This document shows positions 14,923 to 21,756 of a stretch of 36,771 bases of DNA, one piece after another. Source of the DNA: a virus. Under the pieces are notes generated by a model. That model was not told where the DNA came from. It did not search any database and was given only the letters and a program-made list of their open reading frames with translations. Location of the stretch: positions 1 through 36,771 of IMG/VR virus record IMGVR_UViG_3300027800_000031; one strand, written 5' to 3'. The first letter of the stretch is position 1. Every line of letters starts with the position of its first letter. The position numbers and the translations under genes were made by a program.

Positions 14923-16478
14923 TAGTTCTGCGAAACTACCAACGCGCGATCCTGAACGATCCCGCGATCGTCGACATACTTTACTGGCTCGAGGGTAAAC
15001 GGCCGGAACCAACAAAAAAACGGCCGGTCGTCGTATCACCTACCGGTTCGGGAAAAACTGCCATGTTCTGCGCAATAGCAGAATATTGCAAGGCGCGACG
15101 ACTCCGCGTCCTGATCCTGGTACACCGACAGGAAATACTTGAACAAACGCTCCGCGCCATGCAAAAAATCGGCGTTACCTGCGGGCAAATTCGCGCGGGA
15201 AAGCCGATGACAAGCGATTTAATACAAGTCTGCATGGTCGGGACGCTCGTCCGCAGGCTCGACCGCGTCGCTCGTCCTGATATAATTATCACCGACGAAT
15301 GTCATCATACGCCGTCGCCGACATACCGACGAATTCGCGAATACTGGTCGTCGGTCCCGGCTCCTGGATTTACGGCGACGCCGTCGAGACTCGACGGCGA
15401 AGGACTCGGGAAAGATTACGATTCGATTATACTCGGGCCGTCAGTCTCCGAACTAGTCCGCGATGGATGGCTCGCCGTTCCGGTTCTTTACAGGCCGCCG
15501 GAGGAAGTAACAGCACAATTTCATGTAACGCGCGGAGACTTTGATTCGAAGGAACAGCAAACCGTTATGTCAGGACGGAAAATCGTCGGAGACGTCATCG
15601 CGCACTATCGGAAACACCTCGACGGACAGCCCGTAATCGTTTCATGCGTATCCGTTGAACACGCTAAAATGATGGCGGGAGTATTCTCCGGAGCAGGATA
15701 TACCGCGCGGGCCGTATGGGGAGACATGAAAACGGAGGATCGCGAGTCGGCGCTCGGAGGGCTCGGAGACGGATCAGTCCAGGTAGTCACGTTCGCGGAC
15801 CTTATCGGGGAGGGAGTCGATATCCCGGCCGTCTCCGGGGTTATAATGCTGCGCCGAACGCTTTCGCTTTCGCTTTATTTACAAATTGTCGGCCGCGCTC
15901 TCCGGCCTATTTACGCCGAAGATATGCCGCTCGAAACAGCAGAACAGCGTCGCGCCGCGCAACTTGCTGGACCGAAGCCACGCGCTATCATTCTGGACCA
16001 TGCCGGAAATTATCAATTACACGGGCACGTTCTGGCAGATAGAGAATGGACGCTCGACGCTAAAAAACGAGCAGGAAAAAACCAGCCGGCTCCGACGACG
16101 ACAAGCTGTCCGCGCTGCTATGGAATTTGGCCCGGGAAGCCGCGCGAGTGTCCCGCCTGCGGGTGGTCGTTTGTCAAGGCCGAGGCCGCAAAAAAAGCCG
16201 CTGACATTAAGGTAATCGAGGGCGAGCTCGTCGAAGCGGGGATCGCGGAGGCTGACGCCGAATCGACTGCGCAGTTTATCTCCGCGGCGCTCAAGGCAAA
16301 TCCAAAAAACCGACAAAAAATACTTCTCGGCCGCGCGTTCGCGCTCGCGGTCGATGGCGAACATGGAAAGAATACGCTCGGCGCGCTCGCGAAGGCGGTC
16401 GGATATTCCGACCAGTGGACGCGCTGGGCTTGGGACTATGTCAAGGCGAAGCATCCGGCCGAGGCCGGATCGAGATAA
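14919..16478 (+). CDS. DEAD/DEAH-box helicase (superfamily 2) with zinc ribbon
   Basis: This 519-residue protein has the full SF2 set: motif I SPTGSGKT (40-47), motif II DECH (about 126-129), motif III TATPS (about 152), motif VI QIVGRALRP (about 322). A four-Cys zinc ribbon (CPRC and CPAC, near 397-415) follows, and the C-terminal helical domain (430-519) has an RNA/DNA-binding look. Phage helicases of this architecture are usual in operons with primase and recombination genes. I chose ATG 14919 since it overlaps the leader ORF stop. An in-frame ATG at 14895 would add eight residues out of the methylase relic. Confidence 0.88.
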   Translation: MIVLRNYQRAILNDPAIVDILYWLEGKRPEPTKKRPVVVSPTGSGKTAMFCAIAEYCKARRLRVLILVHRQEILEQTLRAMQKIGVTCGQIRAGKPMTSDLIQVCMVGTLVRRLDRVARPDIIITDECHHTPSPTYRRIREYWSSVPAPGFTATPSRLDGEGLGKDYDSIILGPSVSELVRDGWLAVPVLYRPPEEVTAQFHVTRGDFDSKEQQTVMSGRKIVGDVIAHYRKHLDGQPVIVSCVSVEHAKMMAGVFSGAGYTARAVWGDMKTEDRESALGGLGDGSVQVVTFADLIGEGVDIPAVSGVIMLRRTLSLSLYLQIVGRALRPIYAEDMPLETAEQRRAAQLAGPKPRAIILDHAGNYQLHGHVLADREWTLDAKKRAGKNQPAPTTTSCPRCYGIWPGKPRECPACGWSFVKAEAAKKAADIKVIEGELVEAGIAEADAESTAQFISAALKANPKNRQKILLGRAFALAVDGEHGKNTLGALAKAVGYSDQWTRWAWDYVKAKHPAEAGSR

Positions 16479-16496
16479 AAAGGAGGATCGAAGGAA

Positions 16497-16769
16497 ATGG
16501 AAAAATGCGTAACGATTGAATTTAAGGGCGTCGAGCTTGAAATCTCGGGGGATTATACGCCGTATACGCCGGCGAAAATTACCGCCGATCCGTATGATTC
16601 AGCGCCGGCTGATGGAGGGACGTTCGAAAATATCGCGGTCTTTGTCGGGGAAGTCGACATAACAGACCTACTTGGACAGGACGTCGTCGAGGAAATCGAA
16701 AACGAGGCCGCGGTCAATGCTGCGGAAAATGACGAACCAGATTATCCGGAGGACTATAACGATGAATAA
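16497..16769 (+). CDS. Small acidic protein of unknown function
   Basis: This 90-residue protein is strongly acidic at the C-terminus (VVEEIENEAAVNAAENDEPDYPEDYNDE). The N-terminal part has an EISGDYTPYTPAKITADPYDSAPADGGTFEN style that I have seen in small phage proteins beside recombination genes. AGGAGG lies upstream, and its stop overlaps the start of the next gene by 8 bases. No known catalytic motif is visible. Confidence 0.65.
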   Translation: MEKCVTIEFKGVELEISGDYTPYTPAKITADPYDSAPADGGTFENIAVFVGEVDITDLLGQDVVEEIENEAAVNAAENDEPDYPEDYNDE

Positions 16770-17886
16770 ATATACAAGGATACGCGATTTTGACGGCGCG
16801 CTCGCGAGCGGGGTCGGGTCGTCCGACATTCCGATACTCGCAGGACTCCATCGTCATTATGGATCGACGACGCTCAAGCTATGGGAGCAAAAAACCGGAC
16901 GCGGCGAAAAATGGAACGGAAACGAGCGGACACGCGTCGGTCACGACCTCGAGGCCTATGTCGTTTTTCGGTTTGTCGAGGAGAAATTCGGCGAAGATAT
17001 TGCCGCCGACGTATACAAGGCGAAGCTACGCGACAGATCATCGGGGCCGTTTAAGGCGATGACGGAGGCCAGAAGCCCGGAAAAACCGTTCTGCATTGCT
17101 CACGCCGACGTTCTGGTCGATGGACAGATTTTAGTCGACCGCGGCGATGACGGACCGGTCGACCTGCCCGACGCGCCGTTTATAATCGAGGCGAAAACGG
17201 TCGGCGCATATGCTGGCAAGCGTCGCGAAGGACGGATTTTTACCGGATACGACCAGGACGATCGGACCGCTCAAGGAATCCCGGACGCCGTTTTTCTCCA
17301 GGTCCAGTGGCAATTATTATGCTATGGAGTCGAATTCGCATACGTCGCGGCGCTAATCGATAATCAATACAGCTCTTGGGGTCCGATCGAGGCCGATACG
17401 CGCGTACAAGCGAAATGCTTAGCGCTCGCGGAACGATTTTGGAGACTCGTTTCGACAGATACCGCACCGACGCCGGAAACATGGGACGACGTTCAGAGAC
17501 TTTTCCCGGAGCAAACAGACACTACCGTTATGATAGCCGGAGATCAGGAGGCCGACGTCCGCGAAATGATCGCGCGCGACAAGTCCCTCGCCGATCGAGC
17601 GAAGGCGATCGACGAGGAACGCGACGACATAAAAAACGCGATTGGCGTCCTCTTGGGCGAGAGCTCCGTCCTCTCCTCCGGGTCGGGCGATATACTGGCG
17701 AAATCGAGCGAAACGACGCGCGAGTCGGTCGTCATAATGGCTCGAGAAAAAGATATAAAAAAGGCGCAGGCGAGAAAATCTCCTCCGCCGCTGACCGAAG
17801 AAGAAGGGCAGATTCTCGAGCTTGCCGCAGCCGTCCGCGAACTCGGACTCGTTACGAAATCATCATTCCGACAGGTAAGGTTCTAA
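16762..17886 (+). CDS. YqaJ-type recombinase exonuclease
   Basis: This 374-residue protein belongs to the YqaJ/lambda exonuclease family of PD-(D/E)XK nucleases. Visible motifs are GVGSSDIPILAG (17-28), GHDLEAYV with Glu64, AHADVLVDG (metal-binding Asp), FIIEAKTV (E-x-K) and VFLQVQWQLLCYGVEFAYVAALI. It resects double-stranded ends 5' to 3' to give single strands for the RecT-type annealing protein encoded at 18528. GGAGGAC lies 8 bases before ATG 16762. The frame is open upstream to 16672, but only inside the previous gene. Confidence 0.88.
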   Translation: MNKYTRIRDFDGALASGVGSSDIPILAGLHRHYGSTTLKLWEQKTGRGEKWNGNERTRVGHDLEAYVVFRFVEEKFGEDIAADVYKAKLRDRSSGPFKAMTEARSPEKPFCIAHADVLVDGQILVDRGDDGPVDLPDAPFIIEAKTVGAYAGKRREGRIFTGYDQDDRTAQGIPDAVFLQVQWQLLCYGVEFAYVAALIDNQYSSWGPIEADTRVQAKCLALAERFWRLVSTDTAPTPETWDDVQRLFPEQTDTTVMIAGDQEADVREMIARDKSLADRAKAIDEERDDIKNAIGVLLGESSVLSSGSGDILAKSSETTRESVVIMAREKDIKKAQARKSPPPLTEEEGQILELAAAVRELGLVTKSSFRQVRF

Positions 17887-17887
17887 A

Positions 17888-18121
17888 ATGGGAAAAGCAA
17901 AAAGAAACCGAAGCGTCCGCCGACAGATCGACATGATCGCGACCGAAACAGCGCACAGCGAAGCGCCGAAAATACCGCGGGTAAAGTGGTATCATAAAAT
18001 ACCTATTTTCGGGACAATGGCGTACCGAAAAAAACACCGGGAATATGTTTCAGCGCTCGTCATGTTCTCGGCGACGCTCGTCGCAGCGTCAAAAAAAACG
18101 TACCGCGGGAGTAAAAAATAG
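17888..18121 (+). CDS. Small basic protein of unknown function
   Basis: This 77-residue, Lys/Arg-rich protein has a single weakly hydrophobic stretch near the C-terminus (YVSALVMFSATLVAAS) that could be a membrane-contact helix. I do not recognise it. It starts one base after the exonuclease stop and is followed at once by the second copy of the promoter-like repeat. Low complexity and small size leave real doubt. Confidence 0.5.
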   Translation: MGKAKRNRSVRRQIDMIATETAHSEAPKIPRVKWYHKIPIFGTMAYRKKHREYVSALVMFSATLVAASKKTYRGSKK

Positions 18122-18147
18122 TTGTGTTTTATATAACTATGGTATAC
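18122..18147 (+). promoter_or_regulatory. Promoter-like repeated box (copy 2)
   Basis: It is 24/26 identical to 14824-14849. It includes an extended -10-like TGGTATACA. It follows the small basic gene and precedes the decayed ORF region before recT, so it probably drives recT and the SSB genes. Confidence 0.5.
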
Positions 18148-18156
18148 AATGAGTAA

Positions 18157-18537
18157 CAAACAGCCGGGAAACCGGACGAATTAACTTCCGAATTCGTCCG
18201 CGCCGCCGTTGGCGTCAACGCGGACACCTGGGGGCGCAAGGCTAAGCAGGCGACGGAGCTATGGCCGGAAACAGCTGTGCGGCTCCTTGGCGGGTTCGAC
18301 TCCCGCCGCTCCCGATCGTTCCGCGTATGCGGGACATAACTCCCGGCGGGGATAAACGCGAAAGTCTTATAGGTATTGATTGACGGTTTACCCTTCGCCG
18401 CCGTCGGCGATACGAAGGGAGTCGCGTCGCCGGTCCGTTACACAGCGGACGACCGCGAACTCCGATATCTTACCGGAAACGGTCGGAGCGAAATCGCAAG
18501 GCGGCATTTTTATTTATGGGGGATTATATGGCAATAA
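18157..18537 (+). pseudogene. Decayed gene or ORF fragments upstream of recT
   Basis: One reading frame (18157-18537) looks coding throughout but has two internal stops, TAA 18337-18339 and TAG 18370-18372, and no usable start at its 5' end. The first part reads SEFVRAAVGVNADTWGRKAK and the last part VRYTADDRELRYLTGNGR. A 12-codon ORF starting at ATG 18149 precedes it in another frame. The last part could be translated from TTG 18376 (53 residues). Its stop overlaps the start of recT. A 10-bp perfect inverted repeat (18173-18182 with 18191-18200) lies at the 5' end. I do not recognise the protein. Confidence 0.4.
18173..18200. promoter_or_regulatory. Perfect 10-bp inverted repeat (hairpin or operator)
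   Basis: CGGACGAATT (18173-18182) and AATTCGTCCG (18191-18200) are separated by 8 bases. It lies 25 bases after the promoter-like box at 18122, so it could be a transcript hairpin or a protein-binding site. No T-run follows, so it is not a terminator. Confidence 0.5.
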
Positions 18538-19457
18538 ACCAGAAACCGGACGAGGAAAAACAGGTCGCGCGCATCGGGCGACGCGGGCTCGAGACGGCCG
18601 TCGAAAAAATGACGCCAGAAATTATGGCGATTGCAGCGCCGTCGGTACGCTCTGCGGGGTCGACATGGCTCAAACGGGCGATTGTATCGATCGCGAACGA
18701 CGACAAGCTCCGCGACGTTTTACAATCCGAGGCGGGTATTTTTTCCGTAATAAAAGGATTTGAGAAAGCCGCTACAATGGGACTACAGCTCGGAGGGCAA
18801 TTCCCGCAGGCGTATATGACGGGATTCGACGGGAAAGCCGAATTGATCGTTTCCGCAGAGGGATTCAAACACACCGCAATTCACGGGCCTGGCGCCGTTC
18901 TGTCTGATATGCTAATTCGCCGCGTTTACGAGGGTGAAAATTTTGCTGTCGACTTTGCTGGAAACACCGTCGCGCACTCTTACGACGGGAAAACAGAACG
19001 CGGGAAAGTTATCGGCGTTTATTGCATTATGACGCGAACCGACGGAGTCAAGATCATAGACTATATGACACGCTCCGAGGCGCTCCGGGTTCGCGACGGT
19101 CACTCGAAAGCATGGCGCGCTTTCCAGGCTAAAAAAGTCTCCTCCTGTCCGTGGAACACCGACGAGGACGCAATGATCGAGAAAACAGCCGCTAAAAAGT
19201 TTCTCCGAAAATTTGCCGCCGAAGCCGAGGGACTCGCGATGCTATTTGGTCAGGACGCCGACGATTTCGACGATCAGTCTACGACCACTCCCGAACCGGC
19301 TCCTCGAGACGTTTCGGACCGCATGGCCGATCACCTGGACCGCAGAACAGAACGCACGGCGGCCGCTCCTGTCGTTCCGCAGGCGGATACCGTCGAGGCT
19401 GAAGTCGTCGCCGATACTGAACCGGTGCAGGAATCGAAGCCGGTGGAGTTGTTTTAA
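18528..19457 (+). CDS. RecT-type single-strand annealing protein
   Basis: This 309-residue protein has the RecT family pattern: LRDVLQSEAGIFSVIKGFEKAATMGLQLG (the conserved 'a...gL.lg' helix), AYMTGFDGKAELIVSAEGFKHTAIHGP, and the C-terminal SCPWNTDEDAMIEKTAAKKFLRKF. RecT proteins anneal complementary single strands made by the exonuclease (16762). The C-terminal 60 residues are acidic and Pro/Glu-rich. GGGGGA serves ATG 18528. An ATG 12 bases upstream is in frame but lies in the ribosome site. The pair YqaJ and RecT is a standard phage recombination module. Confidence 0.9.
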   Translation: MAINQKPDEEKQVARIGRRGLETAVEKMTPEIMAIAAPSVRSAGSTWLKRAIVSIANDDKLRDVLQSEAGIFSVIKGFEKAATMGLQLGGQFPQAYMTGFDGKAELIVSAEGFKHTAIHGPGAVLSDMLIRRVYEGENFAVDFAGNTVAHSYDGKTERGKVIGVYCIMTRTDGVKIIDYMTRSEALRVRDGHSKAWRAFQAKKVSSCPWNTDEDAMIEKTAAKKFLRKFAAEAEGLAMLFGQDADDFDDQSTTTPEPAPRDVSDRMADHLDRRTERTAAAPVVPQADTVEAEVVADTEPVQESKPVELF

Positions 19458-19458
19458 T

Positions 19459-19791
19459 ATGACAGAAACCGACCTCGTCACCATAAAAAACGCGGCGAAG
19501 ATGCTCGACTGCTCGGAAATGACGATTCGTCGGCGTATGAACGAGGGCGCGTTCGGCCCGATCGTCAAGCGCGGACGGAAATTCCTGCGACTATATCGCG
19601 AAAATGTCGAGGCATTCGCGCGCTCAGTCGAGGAAATTCGCTCGATCGTTCCGATTCAGCCCGCAGGATACGTCCATGAATCGGGGAGCGCTCCGGGTCG
19701 CCGTACCTGCGACGCCTGCGGGATCGTATGGGCTCCGACAGAAATCGTCACGCCGAACACCTGTCCGGAATGCGGCGAGGCGCTAAAGTGA
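19459..19791 (+). CDS. HTH (excisionase-type) protein with zinc ribbon
   Basis: This 110-residue protein begins with a MerR/excisionase-type helix-turn-helix (VTIKNAAKMLDCSEMTIRRR, then MNEGAFGPIVKRGRKFL), and ends with two CX2C pairs (CDAC and CPEC) forming a zinc ribbon. It is likely a DNA-binding regulator. The ATG lies two bases after recT's stop and the stop overlaps the next GTG. The same frame is open upstream within recT but the ATG chosen starts the HTH domain. Confidence 0.75.
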   Translation: MTETDLVTIKNAAKMLDCSEMTIRRRMNEGAFGPIVKRGRKFLRLYRENVEAFARSVEEIRSIVPIQPAGYVHESGSAPGRRTCDACGIVWAPTEIVTPNTCPECGEALK

Positions 19792-20042
19792 CGCCGCGAA
19801 AAGTATTACATCATGGGAAAGTATATGACAGCGTCGTTTCGGCGGCCGATGGGATCGGTGTACACAAAAACACGATTCTCCGCGCGCTCAAGTCAGGGAA
19901 CATACTACACGGCGACCGCGTTACCTATTTTTACGAACCGGAAAAACGGAACGAACCACAAATCGCCGTAAAAGTATCGCGAGGCGATGGTCCGTTAATT
20001 AGAAAACCGATCACGCACGGGATCGGAATTTTGCGAAGGTAG
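19788..20042 (+). CDS. NUMOD1-like DNA-binding protein
   Basis: This 84-residue protein starts at a GTG that overlaps the previous stop (GTGA). KVYDSVVSAADGIGVHKNTI followed by LRALKSGNILHGDRVTYF is the NUMOD1 pattern: 'vyd S...Aa...gv...tI.ral..g..' found as a DNA-contact module of homing endonucleases. No GIY-YIG or HNH nuclease domain is attached, so it is probably a stand-alone DNA-binding protein, or a relic of a larger enzyme. The start is unusual, but no ATG exists in the early part of the frame outside the upstream gene. Confidence 0.6.
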   Translation: MTPRKVLHHGKVYDSVVSAADGIGVHKNTILRALKSGNILHGDRVTYFYEPEKRNEPQIAVKVSRGDGPLIRKPITHGIGILRR

Positions 20043-20049
20043 GGGAAAA

Positions 20050-20454
20050 ATGCAAGATATCAACAACTGGACAGGAACGGGGCGCCTCACTCGAGACGCC
20101 GAACTAAAGTATACCAGCGGAGGAATGGCCGTCGCGAAATTCTCGATCGCCGTGAATCGCAGCGTTAAAAAGGGCGACGCATACGAGGAAACAGCGTCGT
20201 TTTTCGACTGCATTTTATGGGGAAAATTCGCCGAGGCAATGAATCAACACCTTACAAAAGGAAAACAGGTTATGATTTCCGGAGAGCTAAACCAAACCCG
20301 TTGGGAACAGGACGGGCAGGCTCGGAGCCGCGTCGAAATAACCATTGATCGCCTTATGCTCGGAGGATCACCGCAGGCAAACGGATACCATGCGGGACAA
20401 ACGGACGCATCAGCGGGTGTTCCTGGTGCAATAGACGAGGATATTCCGTACTAA
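20050..20454 (+). CDS. ssb: Single-stranded DNA-binding protein
   Basis: This 134-residue protein is a clear SSB: MQDINNWTGTGRLTRDAELKY, AVAKFSIAVNRSVKK, SFFDCILWGKFAEAMNQHLTKGKQVMISGEL and WEQDGQARSRVEITIDRL form the OB fold. The tail ends DEDIPY, close to the usual DDDIPF protein-interaction tip. It protects single strands in replication and loads partners. It follows the NUMOD1 gene by 7 bases with AGGGGAAAA upstream, and the next gene starts 1 base after its stop. Confidence 0.93.
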   Translation: MQDINNWTGTGRLTRDAELKYTSGGMAVAKFSIAVNRSVKKGDAYEETASFFDCILWGKFAEAMNQHLTKGKQVMISGELNQTRWEQDGQARSRVEITIDRLMLGGSPQANGYHAGQTDASAGVPGAIDEDIPY

Positions 20455-20455
20455 T

Positions 20456-20683
20456 ATGAAACGCGCGCGCGAAAAAGTAAACGAATGGGCCGACCTCGCA
20501 TACGAACGCCGGCTCGGGTCTCACGCTGCGCAATTCTGGACGATCCGCGATATCCTCGAGGGGAAACTCGCCGTCGATCCGGGGCGCGCTGCGATCGCCG
20601 TTCAATTTATACGGGAAAAATGCAAGGAGTCCGAGGATCGAGCTCACCTGCTAGCGATCCTCGAGGGAATGGGGTACAAATGA
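20456..20683 (+). CDS. Small protein of unknown function
   Basis: This 75-residue, charged, mostly helical protein (VNEWADLAYERRLGSHAAQFW, PGRAAIAVQFIREKCKESEDRA) starts right after ssb and ends by ATGA overlap with the next gene. I do not recognise a family. Its place in a tight operon and its codon use match its neighbours, so it is probably real. Confidence 0.62.
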   Translation: MKRAREKVNEWADLAYERRLGSHAAQFWTIRDILEGKLAVDPGRAAIAVQFIREKCKESEDRAHLLAILEGMGYK

Positions 20684-20856
20684 CGACCGATCAGATAATC
20701 AAGGAACTCGACGAAATCGCAATGCGGAATCCTACGGAACGCGACGTCGTCGAGCAACTAAAAACCGAAGCGCGAGACCGAAACATTAGAACGATCGCCG
20801 TCGAGGGCTCACTTCACGAAGCAATTAAGATAATCGAAACGAGGAGAAAATCATGA
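20680..20856 (+). CDS. Small helical protein of unknown function
   Basis: This 58-residue protein starts by ATGA overlap and ends by overlap with the following gene. It is helical and charged (MTTDQIIKELDEIAMRNPTE, LHEAIKIIETRRKS). No family is recognised. The longer upstream frame runs inside the previous gene and is not used. Confidence 0.55.
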   Translation: MTTDQIIKELDEIAMRNPTERDVVEQLKTEARDRNIRTIAVEGSLHEAIKIIETRRKS

Positions 20857-21101
20857 ATATGTTTTTTCTTGGGTTTATTTTGGGAATTGTTTCTTTCGGG
20901 ATCGCGGGAATATTTTGCAGCTTGCCGAAAATAGGCCGACGCGATGCTCCGCAACTATGGGACGTCGTCGCGCTGGTACAATCCGACGGGAAATGGAACG
21001 TCGTAAAATGGTTGGGCGATAAAGGCGAACCAGGTCGGCGCGTCGTTCTCATGCGTCGCGAATCCGTTTCAGCCATAATCGAGGAAACGAAACCATGCTG
21101 A
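20853..21101 (+). CDS. Small membrane protein of unknown function
   Basis: This 82-residue protein has an N-terminal transmembrane helix (FFLGFILGIVSFGIAGIFCSL, about residues 4-24, of which FLGFILGIVSFGIAGIF is the core) followed by a soluble SH3-like or beta domain (VVALVQSDGKWNVVKWLGDK). It overlaps both neighbours. The helix could be an anchor, or a signal sequence, for a periplasmic or cytoplasmic domain. Function unknown. Confidence 0.6.
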   Translation: MNMFFLGFILGIVSFGIAGIFCSLPKIGRRDAPQLWDVVALVQSDGKWNVVKWLGDKGEPGRRVVLMRRESVSAIIEETKPC

Positions 21102-21700
21102 TAACGCTCCCGCGCGCTCTCGATCCTGACGCCTATTATTCACAAACGAACAACGTCGTCGAGACAATCCTCGCGAAATGCAAGGCAGACCGGAAACTCG
21201 AAACCTGCGGTCCGACAGCCGCTACGATCATCGTCGACGCGCTCGGGAAGCTCCTCCCGATCGTCGCTCCTGGCGGGTGGAAACCACAGCCGGAGGACGT
21301 ACTCGCCGCATGGTTTAATGATCCGCGAAATTATGACGCCATGCGGCGCGCTCGCGACGGGATCGATCCGGCGTCGATTATGGGGAACGAGGTGCCGCAA
21401 TGGTATCCGCCTGCGCTGGCGGCCGTTTTCGGGGTCCGCTCGACGTTCGCCTGGGGATTTTCGTTCGACCTGGTCCGCGAGGAGATAGAACGAGGGCTCG
21501 GAGTCCTCGCGACGATAAAGAATCCGGGACATTATATCGCGATTGTCGGTGTCGACATTGATCGCCGGGAACTATTGTACCATGATCCATGGCCGGGCGA
21601 TCCATGGCCGGGACGATATAAAGGATTTGGCGGGCAATGCCGTAGACTTTACGAGCTCGAGCTCGTAAATATACAGCCGTACCGGGTCGAAATAGGATAA
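21095..21700 (+). CDS. C39-like cysteine peptidase
   Basis: This 201-residue protein has the papain-like C39 family triad pattern: CGPTAATIIVDAL with nucleophile Cys38, GHYIAIVG with His near residue 146, and YHDPWPGDPWPG with Asp. C39-type domains in phages act as endolysin or virion-associated peptidases, or as processing enzymes. No signal peptide is seen, so a holin would be needed if it is the endolysin. It is the last gene of the early operon before the cassette array. Confidence 0.75.
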   Translation: MLITLPRALDPDAYYSQTNNVVETILAKCKADRKLETCGPTAATIIVDALGKLLPIVAPGGWKPQPEDVLAAWFNDPRNYDAMRRARDGIDPASIMGNEVPQWYPPALAAVFGVRSTFAWGFSFDLVREEIERGLGVLATIKNPGHYIAIVGVDIDRRELLYHDPWPGDPWPGRYKGFGGQCRRLYELELVNIQPYRVEIG

Positions 21701-21711
21701 TAGGGGTTTAT

Positions 21712-21746
21712 ACTGAACATTGCATAATGGATTTATGCTGTTCAGT
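21712..21746 (+). other. Hairpin at the left edge of the cassette array
   Basis: ACTGAACA (21712-21719) and TGTTCAGT (21739-21746) form an 8-bp stem. After a two-base bulge, GCATAA (21722-21727) pairs with TTATGC (21733-21738), with loop TGGAT. It stands 10 bases before the recombination point and could be the end of the early operon's transcript or part of the site that received the cassettes. There is no T-run. Confidence 0.5.
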
Positions 21747-21756
21747 CTAATTTATG

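Noticed and set aside
18230-18314. Functional tRNA or tmRNA
   Set aside because: Acceptor and T-arm pair, but there is no D-stem, no normal anticodon arm and no CCA, and the stretch also reads as protein. Kept only as an observation.
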